From assembly GCA_020091685.1 (NCBI GenBank), contig CM034607.1, forward strand, positions 23,807,253 through 23,871,252: a DNA stretch of 64,000 bases, read 5' to 3'. Position numbers and translations under genes: made by a program. The notes beneath the pieces were generated by a model that was given only the letters and a program-made list of their open reading frames with translations, made no database searches and was not told the origin of the DNA. Below are positions 22,471 through 35,040 of this stretch, one piece after another. Numbering within the stretch: position 1 is the stretch's first letter; each line of letters begins with the position of its first letter. The DNA comes from Lutjanus erythropterus (lineage: Eukaryota > Chordata > Actinopteri > Lutjaniformes > Lutjanidae).

Positions 22471-25439
22471 CACCAGATAATGCTCCCATGAACATTTATT
22501 AATATAGGCCTACCACCATGTGATGTTTCAAGCAAAGCAAATAAAAGCTTCTCCAGAAATGGCGAATGAATCATTTTACATTTAAGTTGTTTACAGTGTC
22601 ATGCACTTCACATGCAACAATATCTAATATTGATCAATACATGTTACATGTTCATATTTTTGTAAGTTCTCATAGTATTAGTCTGTGAAAGTTATACATC
22701 CTGTTTGCATCCCACAGGCGGAACAGTAGATTTTAAATAGTTAAATTCCCTTCAGATCCACAGAAGACATGTTCATGTCTAAATGGATAGAAATAACGAT
22801 AAACTGTAGGAAATACGGTGCGTGGCTCCCTGTGACGCAGTGTCTACTCAAACGACTGCATATTTGAGCCACTCATAGTGGTTGAGTGGGTGGGAGGCTC
22901 TGCCATTATGTGCCAAACCCTCTGATGATTCAACCCTTATGGCACTTTATACAAGGAGGAGGACTAACTAAGAGTTGTCCCTTGTGTGGAGGACCTGCCA
23001 GCCGTCAGTGGCCTGTTCTGGGCATTTGTCCGAATTATCATTCGCAAACCACGTGTGCGGTGTAATGGGTGCCATGTGATGTGTCATTCAAGTGGTATTC
23101 TGGCTGGGATTGACAGTGACAGTTAGGCCTGAGCCCTGGGCAGTGTGGGAAGAGGTGTAAACTAAATCATCATTAACTCCCCGCTGTGGTGTTTCGTCAC
23201 CACATGCAGCCTCGCGGGGCAGACTTCTTCGTCACCGGTTGTCTGAACAACACCTCCCAGCATGGCTGTGTTATTTTGGGCAGTAATAGAAGGATATTGC
23301 ATTTACATACTGCATGAACAACAACAGCAGCAAGGAGGAGGAAAAAAAATAGGTAAGACAATGATGCAAAACCTAGGACACGACAGTGAGGGTTAGACAA
23401 ATACACAGACAGTTAAGTGTGCAGAATAAAGTTTTTAATGGCCCTGAAAGGTTTATCTAACAGTTACTGCTAGAGAGAAGTCTTTGCTTTGCAATTTATT
23501 GTCACATCCACAAGCGACGTCTCAAACTATGTCTGAAGAAGAGCATTAGCTCAAAACATCACTTGTGGACGTTTTGCTATGCCAGCTTGAACATTTACTT
23601 TACCGAAATGTTTCCAAACGTGACTAAAGAGACGCGATTTGATTATCAATCATTAGATCAGCATCAATTTGTATTTTATCAATTTCAACTACCCCTGTAA
23701 TTGAATGCAATTGAAATAAAAACTCAATTCTACTCACAGTTTTTCTCATTCGCTTTGGCTCAATTCTCGACTGAGAATTAGTTTCTTCATAGCATTAAGT
23801 ACAAATCACCGAACAACTAGTATGCTGTCCACAGCAGATTTAACTTTCTCATTTATTCAAGAAATGTTCACACATTTTAGTACGTTTACAAAAGTTCCAG
23901 CACAGTTGTTGCACAACAACCACTTGCACATGGCTTGCTGATAAAAACTGATGAGTTGAGTGTCACTGAAACTGTCAAACTCTTCACAGCTGCTAAACAT
24001 TCTTTCATTGTTTGAGCTGTCCACTGTTTTAATAAATTGAACCTTAGGTATATATATAAAACTAAGACAAAACTATGCTACGATATAATGTGCAAACAAA
24101 ATGTGTTCAGGACAACAACTGAAGTGTTTCATGAACCACAAATCAAGTCCAAAAATATCTGACCCCTGGCTGAGCTGTAGGTAATTTCTCCACGTCCCCA
24201 CAGAGAGCAGACGGCAGCTTCCACTGATTGGAAACACTAGACGGCTTGTGCCAAAAGACAGCGGGAGAAACCCATTCTTTTTTTTTTTTCTTTCAGATGT
24301 GACAGAAATAATCCTGTGATGAAATTATGGCTTTGCTCATCCATTGCCTTAGAGAAAGGTTCTATGGTCTGATTTGGTTGAATAATTATCATATCTTGTA
24401 ACCAATAAAATACACCAATTCCTGAAACAAATCATGTCCTACCAGAAAAATATATATAATTTATAAAAGGTTTTAGTCTGCCTTAATTTTTCTTTCTTTT
24501 ATAATTTTGTCCCGTGCCAGAAAACACCCTTATCCTGGATGAGAATATACAACTTTAAACAATTTTAAAATGTGCCTACAAAGCCTACAAATTCCAAAAC
24601 TAACAACACCTACTGATAACATAGATGTAAAAATGTCCTATTTTAATCATCTTTGTTTTAAAATCAGTTTTTAATGTAAATGTGGGCCCTTTAAAGTTGT
24701 GTCAAATTTTCGTCAACTCATCAGATTTTTACAGAAACATGATTTAATTGAATCACTGGGAGGTTGGCCTGTTACAAGGTTTAATTGACAAGTGTTTGTT
24801 TGTTTGTTTTTTTTTATTCCCAGCGTAATTGAAGTGTAACAATCAGAACCCACTCAAAATACAGTTTTGTCCCAGTTCTCAAGAATGAGATTGACACGGC
24901 TGAAAAATAACTTATTCCCATTGTATTTAGCAGTGTGGTCATATAAGCCTGCAGCACTTGGTTTGGCAGCTCCAGACGCTTATTCCCGCCAGTACAGACT
25001 GTAGAAATAAACTCACATGCTGAGCTCTGCCTGCTACCAAATTGCTCCACAGTGTAACACAAATGTCTTGTTTGGCCTCTTTATTCTTACTTCCGACCAA
25101 GATGAATTCTTACAAGGCAAAGTGGGTTTCAATTTTATTCAAGTTCTTCATAAATATGCAAAAAAGAAAGAAAGGTTACATAACACACCTCACAGACAGA
25201 ACACACAAACTAAATGCACATTTAGAGTTTCTTTCCTTGCTCAGTTTTGCTAAGTCTAAGACTACAGCTTGATACGACTCAGATCACCCTCTGAGAAACT
25301 GTGAGAATGATATTTAAGGTATGTATGTGTCTGATATTGACCCATGTCAAGCTAGACTAGTGATCAATCCTGTGGCCTTTTTAAGTTTGAGAGGATAGAA
25401 GTATTTCTTATAACCATGTTTGTCAGGTATTCATGGTCT

Positions 25440-25440
<1 letters not shown>
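22471..25440. other. Intergenic DNA, no gene seen
   Basis: No gene, RNA gene or intact repeat was recognised. A fragment shared with the 5.1-kb element lies near 24110-24135 (ACAACAACTGAAGTGTTTC). T-tracts occur near 24277 and 24810. Confidence 0.5.
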
Positions 25441-25441
<1 letters not shown>

Positions 25442-25479
<38 letters not shown>

Positions 25480-25500
25480 GCGTGCGTGTGTGTGTGTGTA
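25442..25500. repeat. (GT)n microsatellite with GC interruptions
   Basis: About 59 bp of TG repeat, interrupted by CG in the second half. Confidence 0.9.
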
Positions 25501-25939
25501 CATGTATTACTCAAGTTGTGGGGCTATAACTCTGCTTACACTCCCCATAATGTTAATCATTAAATTTTACCATGAAGACTTGGTTTAGATTTCTGATACG
25601 CAGACATGAGAACAGTATTGATGGTTGCATCTTACCTGCAACAAGAAAGTCATCAAGTTTACTTTACAAAATCTAATGACATGACCTCTTATGGATTCCT
25701 CAGTGAGACAATAAAAATGAGTGACAGTGTAAACTTGGTTCAATTCATGTGAAGAAATGTGTATTATAATGATGTACAGACCTTAATCATGTTAGTAATA
25801 AGAGCTAAGCTAACAGCTTGTATCGAAGAGAGCGAGACAGAGAGATGTGTTGTCAGCACACTTGGATTTTGCACCAACTTCCTCAAACTCGCCAAATCAA
25901 AATTTAATTCCTATGTTTATATATGTATATAAATAACTG

Positions 25940-26335
25940 AGGTGGCATGGTGGTGCAGTGGTTTGCACTGTCGCTTCACAGCAAGAAGGTTCTGAGTTTG
26001 AATTCCCCAGCCGGCTGGGGGGCTGAGGAGTTTGTGGCTGATGCAGGGCCTTTCTGTGCAGAGTTTGCATGTTCTCCTCATGTCTGCGTGGGTTCTCTCC
26101 AGGTACTCTGGCTTCCTTCCACAGTCCAAAGACATGTAGCATAATAGGTTAATTGATAACTCTAAATTGCCCATTGGTGTGAATGTGACCATGAGTGGTT
26201 GTTTGTCTCTGTGTTTCAGGCCTGTGATGAACTGGCGACTTGTCCAAGGTGTACCCCGCCTCTCGCCCAGTGTCAGCTGGGATGGGCGCCAGCCCCCTCA
26301 CGTCCTGTCAAACGGTTATGGACAATGGATGGATG
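25940..26335 (+). mobile_element. Full-length-like SINE/short interspersed element ending in (TGGA)n
   Basis: The 5' end reads GGTGGCATGGTGGTGCAGTGG then TTTGCACTGTCGCTTCACAGC, a decayed tRNA-like A-box region. A degraded B box follows (GAGTTTGAATTCCCC). The conserved body is TTTGCATGTTCTCCTCATG, GTGGGTTCTCTCCAGGTACTC, CACAGTCCAAAGACATG, TCTAAATTGCCCATTGG, TGAACTGGCGACTTGTCCAAGG and TACCCCGCCTCTCGCCCAGTG. It ends in ATGGATGGATG. All of this matches a very common teleost repeat. A reverse-oriented fragment of the same body lies at 34970-35040. Confidence 0.7.
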
Positions 26336-26399
26336 TATATATTGCTTTAATTCATTTTCCCCTTCAGGCGTAATTGCAAACGCAAGGCAGTCGCTTGCG

Positions 26400-26590
26400 T
26401 GTGTACATGATCAATGGACCTGCAGCTTGTCCGCAACTAATCTCAAATACTGCTCGACCGATCAGCCTAATTTTTATTATGCACATTCATGAACATATGC
26501 TGAAGGACCTCTGTGATTCACAGTTTTTGAAAAACCTTGCAAAACCTTTTTTAATGGCTCCACACCATGGACAGCCACAAGTGATCAGCA
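26400..26590 (+). repeat. Unnamed dispersed repeat B, copy 1
   Basis: Diagnostic words are GCACATTCATGAACATATGC, GCTGAAGGACCTCTGTGATTC, ACAGTTTTTGAAAAACCTTG and TTAATGGCTCCAC. The same words occur in the same order at 33128-33260 and, on the opposite strand, at 47280-47420. Confidence 0.65.
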
Positions 26591-29097
26591 ACTGCTTCAG
26601 TTTGAAATCTTAGGCTTGGGACAACATATATGGAGGTCATGTTAATGTTGGCAGAACTTTGCAAATCTCTGCTGGTTGCATCTGGCAGTTGTTATGACAA
26701 TGCAGTAGGTTGTTCACCATCTGTTGCCGGGTGGAGATCTGCACTCTAGGGAGTGATCTCTTTTAGCTTTCTATTTTAGCCTATCCTATGTCATTGGTAT
26801 ATGTATATATGTTCTATATGTGTGTTGCATGACTACATCAATTCATTCTGCAGCCATGACCTTCAAACCTTGATATGTGATGACTCTAACCCTGACATCA
26901 GTTACAAAGAAAAGTGCTTGTCTTTCCATGCTGTCAATTACGTGCAAAGACATCTGCCCTTGATGGGATGTCATGTATGCTCTGACGCACATCTCCAAGT
27001 GCCCACAGTGCCTTTTAACATAGTCAGTCATGGTGAGCTACATCTGGCTGCTTTAGTGAATTCCCTCCCTGGCTCAATTAAAGATGCTGTCGTAGTGCTT
27101 ATTGCCTCTGCCTCAGACAGCGGGGTTTAATGGTCGTAGCGACTCCCATTCTCTGCAGGAGCGTATGAGCAGGGGAGCCACTGAATGAATCAGAGAGCCA
27201 TTGAGAGAGGAAGTACACTCACCGACATTTGATTAAAAGGATTTTCTAATGTTGTGTTCCTCTGTGTATGTAAATGTGGGTGGACAGAATATTAGAAACA
27301 CCTTTCAGTGTAGCGGCTGACTGAGAACCACCACCTATATCTATTGTAGGCCGCCTCAGAAATGACTGTAGATTTAAATCAGCACCTCTCTGATCCCGTC
27401 TCATCAAAAACTGAACATTGTAAGGTTCACAATGGAAAGGTTTACTGTAGAGCTGTTTACTGGGTTGTAGTAAGTAAATTAATCACATTTGCTCAGATGA
27501 TTAAATTATCACTAGGCAACCACACAAGTAAATCATATTTACATTTTCATTTACACTCTGATTAAACAGTTGCCCTTTCCTAATGGATGATAGACATAAA
27601 TAAACAAAAACTTTCCTCTTAGCAGGAAGCACAAATGTAGCCAATAAGACAAATCTAAATCTATTCACCTTCCCTTCTTGTGGACTTGATTTCATTGTGC
27701 TTTATTATGCTGAAATGATAATCCCAGTTTAATACAAGAGATTTTAGGTTTTTAAGCAGACTTTTTTGGCCGTGAAAATTAAGGTCAAATTGTAAAATTA
27801 GTTATGGGCAACAGGTAGAGGTCAGTCAGAAAAAAGGACTGGAGCACACTAATTGATTTGCAGCCTTTAATAGTGCCAACAGGCGCAGGTGTCATTTACA
27901 CAAGGGACACAGGGAACATGTCCCCACCACTTTTGAAATGGAAATTTTTTTTTCCCTTTCACTTTTTCAATGAAAATCGCTTGCAGCAAGAAAAGCAAGA
28001 GGAAAAGAAACAAACAAAACAGAGCAGAGGCATAGCTTTTTCTCTTCCAAATATTCAGAGAGTCAATAAAAAAAAGGCTTATGTAAAGGTCAGGCATGAA
28101 GAGGCCAAACAGCACAAAACAATTCAAAAAGGAGAGAAAGGAAAATCAGAGTCCAGTGACAGTCAACAATCCAAAAACACAGAGGAAAAAAAGCACTATG
28201 CCAAGATCCACAAGGAAACACTAAGAAGATTAGTGCAGGTAAGACGAACTAAGGAGGGAAAGACACAAGACTAAATACTCTGGGAGGCTGAACGGGGCAG
28301 GAAGAAACAATCAGAAATCAAAGGGACGGGAAAACAGACAAGGACAAGTAAAACCAGAAAAATGAGGGAAGACGAACAACTTCAAGGTTAAACATTAAAC
28401 AACTAAAACCATGGCAGCATGTTAACTAACAAATCAAAACACTTTGACAACTTTTTGTTTGCAGAATAAGAAAAAAATACGGTGAGTCATGATTGGTTGA
28501 ACATGACTCATAAATTCCCATGAACTCTCTATTTTGATCATGTAAAAAAAAAAAAAAATTACTCAGCATCAAAACAACAAGGCAATTTAACTTAAAAACT
28601 AAAGGTCATGCTTATGTATTTTCTTTAGCTAAAATTGTTCATGTTACTCCTTCAGTTGTTTCTACTTTGTCATATTTTAGGGCAGTGATAAGGGTATATA
28701 TGTTGTTTTGTTTGTATACGGTGTCTGTGTCTGGCAGTTTGATTGTTGCTTAGCAACCACCATAGCAACAATAAAAAAACATTGCTTTCCAACATTTTCC
28801 TGGCAAAACCTAAACGAATCTTTGTCATAACTAACACGCTAAAGATCCTATACATTTGAACAGAGATTCTAAAAGTTAAAAGTTAAAATGCATTTTAATG
28901 CAGGAAACATTGCATTTTTCACTGAGAATGAAAAGGAGCGCAGAATGAAATTTGACAGACACATGACATTGACGCAGGCCAATTAAAAAGAACAGGCACG
29001 TAGGCATCTGACAATTTTAGAGCCCTTCTTCTAAAACTAATACATATTCTAAACCACTGTAGCTATTACACATTTTGGTGTGACACTGGGTTGATTT
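26591..29097. other. Intergenic DNA, no gene seen
   Basis: A purine-rich block lies at 27960-28390, with a 138-codon lysine- and glutamine-rich open stretch that only reflects base composition. An A-tract lies at 28544-28558. No gene is supported. Confidence 0.5.
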
Positions 29098-29586
29098 GTT
29101 CCTGGGTACAAATAGGCACACAGCAGCTATTCGGCTATTCATGCCCAGTCTCCTTATTCTAATTCTCTATTAGATGCTGCAGTTGATGAATGGAGTAAGT
29201 ACAAGGTTTTCCTGCAGGAAAGTTGGGTTTTAATCCCCAGGAGACTGTGATCTGTCCATGTGAAATTACTTTGCAGTGGTTGCAGTGGTACCTGATTAGT
29301 TTTTTATTATTATTTTCAGTTTTTAGTTGCAGTTTGGTTAGGTTTAGGTCATATGACTACTTGGTTAGGCTGAGTAAACTAAACTACTTGATTAGGTTAA
29401 GGGAAAGATCATGGTTTGTCTTGCCATGTGGGTGTAAATAACCACACTGGGACACCCAGATGTAAATTGCAATTGTAAAAAGCATTGTTGGCCACAGACA
29501 CCTGGGTGCTTGTTTCTGCCATGTTAGGTTACATGCACCAAATAGCCAATTGGCTATACCACTCCGGGTGCAAATAGCATCTGCCA
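29098..29586 (+). repeat. SINE-like dispersed repeat C, copy 1 (+ orientation)
   Basis: Diagnostic words are GCAGCTATTCGGCTATTC, TTATTTTCAGTTTTTAGTTGC, GCAGTTTGGTTAGGTTTAGG, GGGAAAGATCATGGTTTGTC, GCCATGTGGGTGTAAATAACC, AGCATTGTTGGCC, CACCTGGGTGCTTGTTTCTGCC and GGGTGCAAATAGC. The reverse complement of 37575-38035 contains the same series in the same order. That copy keeps a tRNA-like region (GGTTAAGCACAAGG...GAGTTTGAGTCCTGC), which is altered here (GGGTTTTAATCCCCAG). Confidence 0.65.
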
Positions 29587-29784
29587 TTTTTATATTGTCA
29601 GCTCCTGTATTGTCCTTTTGATGCATTTTTCTAAGGATGATCAGACAGCTGTGATCCTGTCCTGTGCACACTTTGCAGGTCTTTTGAGATTTATTGGGCT
29701 TCATAATTATTAAAATAATTCCTGATTCCTTATTAGTGAAAATAATTTTACACACACACGGGCATGGTGTTTTTTTTAACGTCT

Positions 29785-29786
<2 letters not shown>

Positions 29787-29872
<86 letters not shown>
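29787..29872. repeat. (TG)43 microsatellite
   Basis: Eighty-six bp of uninterrupted TG. The Cys-Val and Thr-His translations are artefacts of it. A perfect tract this long is likely polymorphic and could adopt left-handed DNA. Confidence 0.97.
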
Positions 29873-29873
<1 letters not shown>

Positions 29874-30915
29874 CTCAGCCAAACGTGCCAGACCGATCAA
29901 GCCATAGACTTTGCACTTTGACCAGGTCTCAGCCGGTCTAAGGTACAAGTGGTTTTACTCCAATCCGCAAAGGAAAAATAGCAACAGGTGCTGGCCACAC
30001 CTTCGTTTTGCTTTCATTTTTAGACCTCTTGCTCATGCCTGTACAGACTAGGGACAAGGGCATTTGCTATCTTGCAGACGTGACAAAAATGGCGGCTGCG
30101 CTGGTGTAAGATCCACCTGCCTCACCAGGTCAACGGCTTTACACCAGGTGTAAGATAGGGCCCTCGGACTCTTCATCGGAGTCAGATTTTTTGCCCCAGC
30201 AACCATTAACAGGTTTATCCAACCACAGGTTTCAGCAGTCAATGTGAGATCTGCGTCTGCAGATCGTAATCTGTTACATCACGTTGTTGTGTATTCAAGC
30301 TCAGGCTAAAAACAGCAATTATGCATGTGCATTGGCAAACGTGTCTCCATTTAAAATTTTCTTCTCCCACTCCTCTCCATTTCTTCTCACAGTCTGAATG
30401 CAGACTGTGACCAGATTGCTCTAGCAGTGTCTTAATGCATCCTGACATGGTTAGATGATGAAAAGACGCATTGAAATTAGTGTAACAGTGATCTAATGAA
30501 TGCAATTATATTCATTTCTAAACAGACAGAAGTGAAACATTGTGGCACAGAGCATCTAAAAGGACTATGACGTCTTTTATTTTATTAAAGCAGTCATCCC
30601 AAGATTATAAAAAAACGCAGTTATTCTTAACATTTAATTATCTTCAACATCTAGTATTCTAATGAATGAGTTTGTCTTGGCATTTTATGATTCTCCTGCT
30701 GTGTCGCACGGCGCAGGGGAATTGTTCCTCATTGTTCCACAGACAACATGCTGAGATAGGGGAACAAACATACACATCTGACAAAAAATCCATTGTTAAA
30801 AATTCACTTAAAAAGTTAAAAGTCTGCTGTACTACACATCCAGTCATAGCTGATGTAAGGCACAACTGCCACAACCTTGCTTTTTCACCAACAGCCCCCC
30901 TGTTGTTTGTTTTCT
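29873..30915. other. Intergenic DNA, no gene seen
   Basis: A slightly GC-richer stretch at 30050-30200 (AAAATGGCGGCTGCGCTGG) has one YY1-like motif but no reading frame with a recognisable product. Confidence 0.45.
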
Positions 30916-30919
30916 TGTG

Positions 30920-31141
30920 CTTTTTTGCATCACAAATGATGTGTTGATGTCCTAACAGATGTCTTGTTTTTTACTGGTTATGCGTCTTTTCTGCAAACTA
31001 AAACATGTCATCTGTTTCAAGGAAAATGTCTCAGACAAACAACGATCAAATCGCTTTTTTTGCACCACAAATGCTGTGTTGATGTCCTTGACAGTCTTCT
31101 TGTTTTTGCATCTTTTCTGCAAAATAAAACATATCATCTGT
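30920..31141. repeat. Diverged tandem duplication, ~134-bp period
   Basis: CTTTTTTGCATCACAAATGATGTGTTGATGTCCT at 30920 recurs as CTTTTTTTGCACCACAAATGCTGTGTTGATGTCCT at 31054. Both are followed by CTTGTTTTT, TCTTTTCTGCAAA and TAAAACAT(G/A)TCATCTGT. The offset is about 134 bp. No coding function is apparent. Confidence 0.7.
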
Positions 31142-33100
31142 AGTTCCTGTTTGAAGGAACATGTTTGGCTCTGATAAATAAGTATACGGAATGACTGAAT
31201 TGCTTCCACTTTGTAGGAGAGATGTTTGTTTTTGCTTCTGAAAATAACCCCTTTTAAAGACCACAGAGGGTTATGGAGAGTTGTTGGGTTCAGAGTCAAG
31301 TTCACTGTGACTGCACTGTTCTTGCTTCAGCCATTTAACCAAATTATTCTATCCTTGCCTTTGCTTAATAATTACATATATCACTCAATTTATACTTCTT
31401 CGAATTTATTGTCATATACAAGCGGTAAAAAGCTACAATAAACTATATATAGGTACATATAAACTAAGTCCCAAAGGACTAGCCAAGTGTTTTTTGTTTC
31501 ACTCTGTTTATGACAAAGCTTTCTTCCACTCTCTACTTAATTTGAATACATTTAAAGACAAGTGTGTGTAAGTTTAACACAGGAGTTTATTTTGTCTTTG
31601 TAAAAATAGATGAATTGCACCTTGGTTAAAAACAATCAAGGGAACAAACACTAACAGTCACGATAACAATAAGCCCAACTGAGCAGCTAATGACACCAAA
31701 ATGCAGCAGTCAGGGAAGGAGGGAATGAGAAAGACCAGAAAGGAACATGACTGGGAAATAAATACCCTTGCTCGGTCTTAAACAGTCTTTTCTTTTTCAC
31801 CCACTTCACACCAGTATCTGTGAGTGGGTTCAGCAGCTCACCGAGCCAAACTAAATTTTATTTTTACCACAGAGACGCAACATGATTAGATGACTAAATG
31901 TGATATAGTCACAGTGAGGAAAATAATGACAGAAATTCCAGTATCTAGTCTTCAACTTTCAAATTTGTTGGCAGTAGGCTGCAGCAGTGTTGAAGATCCA
32001 GTAATCTTCATGTCATGTTGATAAAACAAGCACTGTCAGTGGGGAAATTTGGAATTAAAAAAGTAAAAAAAATAAAAATAAAAAAAGTATAAAAGCTGCA
32101 CTAATACAAATTGTCATATCAACAAAAATCAAGTGACTATGTGTAATCTGACAGGTTATGCTTGTAGTGACAAAACCCACAGGGATTTATCATTTGACTC
32201 CACAGTTCTGCTCAGCTCTATGCAGCATTTTACCATCTTTAAGATCGCTGTTTTGGAGAGAATAAGTTTTGCACTTTCATTCATCAGATGGATATAAACA
32301 TGACCTCTGGATGTAATAGACAACCATTACCTACAAATTTGCCATTTAGCAACTTTAAATAGTAAAATAAAATACGTCATTGTTGTGTTTACAACTTGAC
32401 CTAAGCAGCAAAAAATCCATTAGCACTGCTTTAAAGTGAACACAATAATTGTAATTTAAATAAGTGTCTGTTAACTCACCATCTATGACTTAATGAGCAT
32501 AATGATTGCGCTCACAAAGCCCTTGCAGAATTACAAACTGGGTATCTCTGGTGACAGAAACAAAATGCAGAAAAAGTCTGCTGCTGCAGCTTCACATTAA
32601 AAGCATTTAACTGGTGAAACACAAATGTAATTTCATGATGAATTAGTCACAGGGAATGCAATTTGTTTGTCAGTGAACTTAGAAATTACTGCTATTTTTC
32701 ATCAAAAATGCTTCCACAAAACAAGACAACAGATCAGATTGACACATTGTAGCGAGGACCTAAATCTGAAGGACTGTAACTCTAACAGACCTGATTAAAT
32801 GATTTTTAAATGTAAATGTAAAAAGTTTGTGTGTTTCTTAAACTTAATTTAGTCAAGACAGAATTTAAGTTAGTCTTGTCTGAAAAACCTCCTGTTGGTC
32901 AACATTAGGATCATGTATGTGCACACGGTCTTTAGCCTGATGCTAAAAAGTCCATTATGTCGTAGAATTAGGGTGAAAAGAGGCCAAAACAATAAATACA
33001 AAGAAGGACTCCACAAGTGAAATTATTTCCACAATGCAAAGATGGTTTTGTAAAGTGAAATCAATAAAGCGTCTCCATTGAAATATTGCCACCTTGGAGA
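31142..33100. other. Intergenic DNA, no gene seen
   Basis: A/T-rich with an A-rich simple stretch near 32058-32090. No gene was recognised. Confidence 0.5.
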
Positions 33101-33102
33101 TT

Positions 33103-33415
33103 TGTGTGTGTGTGTGTGTGTGTGTGTGCACGTGACATGGAACTTGTGTGCAGCTAATCTTGAATATTACTGGGCCGATCTTTTCTTGTGCACATTCATG
33201 ATTGTATGCTGAAGGACCTCTGTGACTCACAGAAAAACCTTGAAAAGTCTTATGGCTCCACTCCAGCGACAGACCTGTTTTTAGGTCATCCCATTCATGT
33301 GAACATGATAACTCCAGAACACCTTGAGAGAATTTCTTCAGTCTTGGTATAAATATCCAGTTGGATTCGACGGTGACCTCAAAAAAGAAGTTTTTGGCCA
33401 TAACGCAAGAACTGA
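33103..33415 (+). repeat. Dispersed repeat B, copy 2, preceded by a short (GT)n
   Basis: After (GT)n at 33103-33127 the segment reads TTGTGTGCAGCTAATCTTG, GCACATTCATGATTGTATGC, GCTGAAGGACCTCTGTGACTC and TTATGGCTCCAC. It continues with AACTCCAGAACACCTTGAGAG, AATTTCTTCAGTCTTGGTAT and TTTTTGGCCATAACGCAAG. The same order, inverted, is found at 46985-47420. Confidence 0.65.
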
Positions 33416-34425
33416 CCGTTCGCTAAGCACCACGTCAAAACAGCAAGTGTCCAATCATAGCAACCGTAACTAGAGCTGTCAAGATTTCCATCTGCCTACA
33501 TGTTGAGGCGGTGTGCAGGAGGCTCTGATGAGAGCGATACTCAGCGTTTCATGAGTCTGGATGGTGACGTGTTTTATGTAGTCTCTCAAAGACGTGAAAC
33601 ACAAGAGCATGCGTGTGGTGAATGGATTAAATTTTGTCTTCATCTGCCCTAACATAAGCTACAAACGTTAGCTTGTCCGACCAACTAACACTAGTTTACT
33701 AACTGCAATAACTTTACCTCCAGCAAAACCTGTTAGATACCACTGCATCTGCATTTGTTCTCTGGGGGTTTGAGGAAGCGCATGTGGGCTGACGACGATG
33801 CATTTCACCCTTGCTCCCTGTCTCAGGTCTAAGCAGGGTTAGCTTAGCTCTTATCCTGGCTGGTCTTCCACGATCGCAGTCTGTCTGGTCTGGATGGGTG
33901 ACCCATCTCAAAGTCCGCTGCACTAATTGACTCCCTGTGCTTCCTTTTCCTGCGTTGATGAGTCTTTAAGCATCAACGTTGTATCATGTACGCAGCTTTC
34001 AAGTAACTTTACATTTACACTTTCACAGGGTTCTTGTTTGTCAGATGGAAACATCAATATGTCAGCTGGAGATGGACTTCTTGGCCGACTCAAGGAGTTA
34101 GCACTAGCTTACATCAGCCAGCTACGCCTATGAAATTGTCATTGCAAAATCCACGGTTGTCAGCTAGAAATGCTTTTGTTTACGTCCGTAGGAATTCAGA
34201 GATCTTGTGCTTCAACAGTTACTCCCAATCTCAATGTTAAATCTGACACCATTATGACTGTAAACTGCATAAATGCAGTGCCAGAATGGAAAGTTTGGCA
34301 GACATAGCAACAGTAACTAAGGAGGGTGATGCTTAGCGAAGGGTCAGCTTACATGCTACTTAGGACAAACATCACACAAATGTTTGAAAGGTAATTAGCA
34401 GTGTTGGACAGTGACTACTTAGACG
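33416..34425. other. Intergenic DNA; short 5S rRNA-like words near 33.8 kb
   Basis: Near 33825-33908 the + strand has TCTCAGGTCTAAGCAGGGTT and, 60 bp later, TCTGGATGGGTGACC. Both resemble parts of vertebrate 5S rRNA (GCTAAGCAGGGT and TTGGATGGGAGACC) but with extra sequence between them. This could be a decayed 5S-derived SINE or chance. Nothing else was recognised. Confidence 0.3.
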
Positions 34426-34427
34426 TA

Positions 34428-34505
34428 ACTGGTTACATATAATTAAATTAAAAAATAAAAGTGGCTGGTATCTGTTACAGTTACTGAAAAGTAATATGTA
34501 ATTAA
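34428..34505. repeat. GTAACTGGTTACAT-type fish repeat, fragment
   Basis: The words GACGTAACTGGTTACATATAA and CTGTTACAGTTACTGAAAAG then TAATATGTAAT belong to a common teleost repeat made of GTAAC/GTTAC motifs. A second fragment lies at 42330-42470 on the other strand. Confidence 0.5.
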
Positions 34506-34844
34506 AGAGAGATCTGCACTCTACTGAGGGCACTCTTCTAGTGAAAGCCTCTAATTAGTTGTGGAGAAACTGTAATTTTTTTTTCATGTCAGTTAATTAA
34601 AGATGAGGTTGAATCTTGGATTCTTCACACTCTGTCTGGGAAAAACTATTTGAGTTAATCTGGTTTAAAAGGTGACTTAAATCTTGAACAAAGCTCAATC
34701 CCTGTCCTGGAGACTGGCCCAAAATATTTGAGAAAGATAAAATGGTAGTAAATGAGCACAAAATCTCTCTCTCCCCCAGAGATTAATTTATTCATTGTGC
34801 ACTCCTTTGCAGGAAAACACATTATGTGCAATTTAAGTCACGTC

Positions 34845-35040
34845 AGGTCAACTTTTTTTTATACAGCACTATATTACAAATCACAAACTTGCCTCAAGGT
34901 GCTTTACAATCTGTACACCATATGACGCCCCCAGTCCTCAGACCTTCATTTTACCTTGTTTTACCCCCCACCATGTCTTTAGACTGTGGCAGGAAAGTGG
35001 AGCACTTGGAATAAACCCAAAGTAATAGAGAAAATGCAAG
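34845..35040 (-). mobile_element. Two short repeat fragments, including a reversed piece of the 26-kb SINE
   Basis: At 34853-34910 TTTTTTTTATACAGCACTAT...GCCTCAAGGTGCTTTACAA matches a common fish repeat that reads ATACAGCGC...CCTCAAGGCGCTTTA. At 34972-35040 ATGTCTTTAGACTGTGGCAGG then AAAGTGGAGCACTTGGAATA is the decayed reverse complement of the body of the element at 25940-26335. Confidence 0.5.

Noticed and set aside
27858-28274. 138-codon Lys/Gln/Glu-rich frame
   Set aside because: Reflects a purine-rich, A-rich strand; no domain or conserved motif.
29694-29948. Cys-Val and Thr-His repeat frames
   Set aside because: Translations of the (TG)43 microsatellite.
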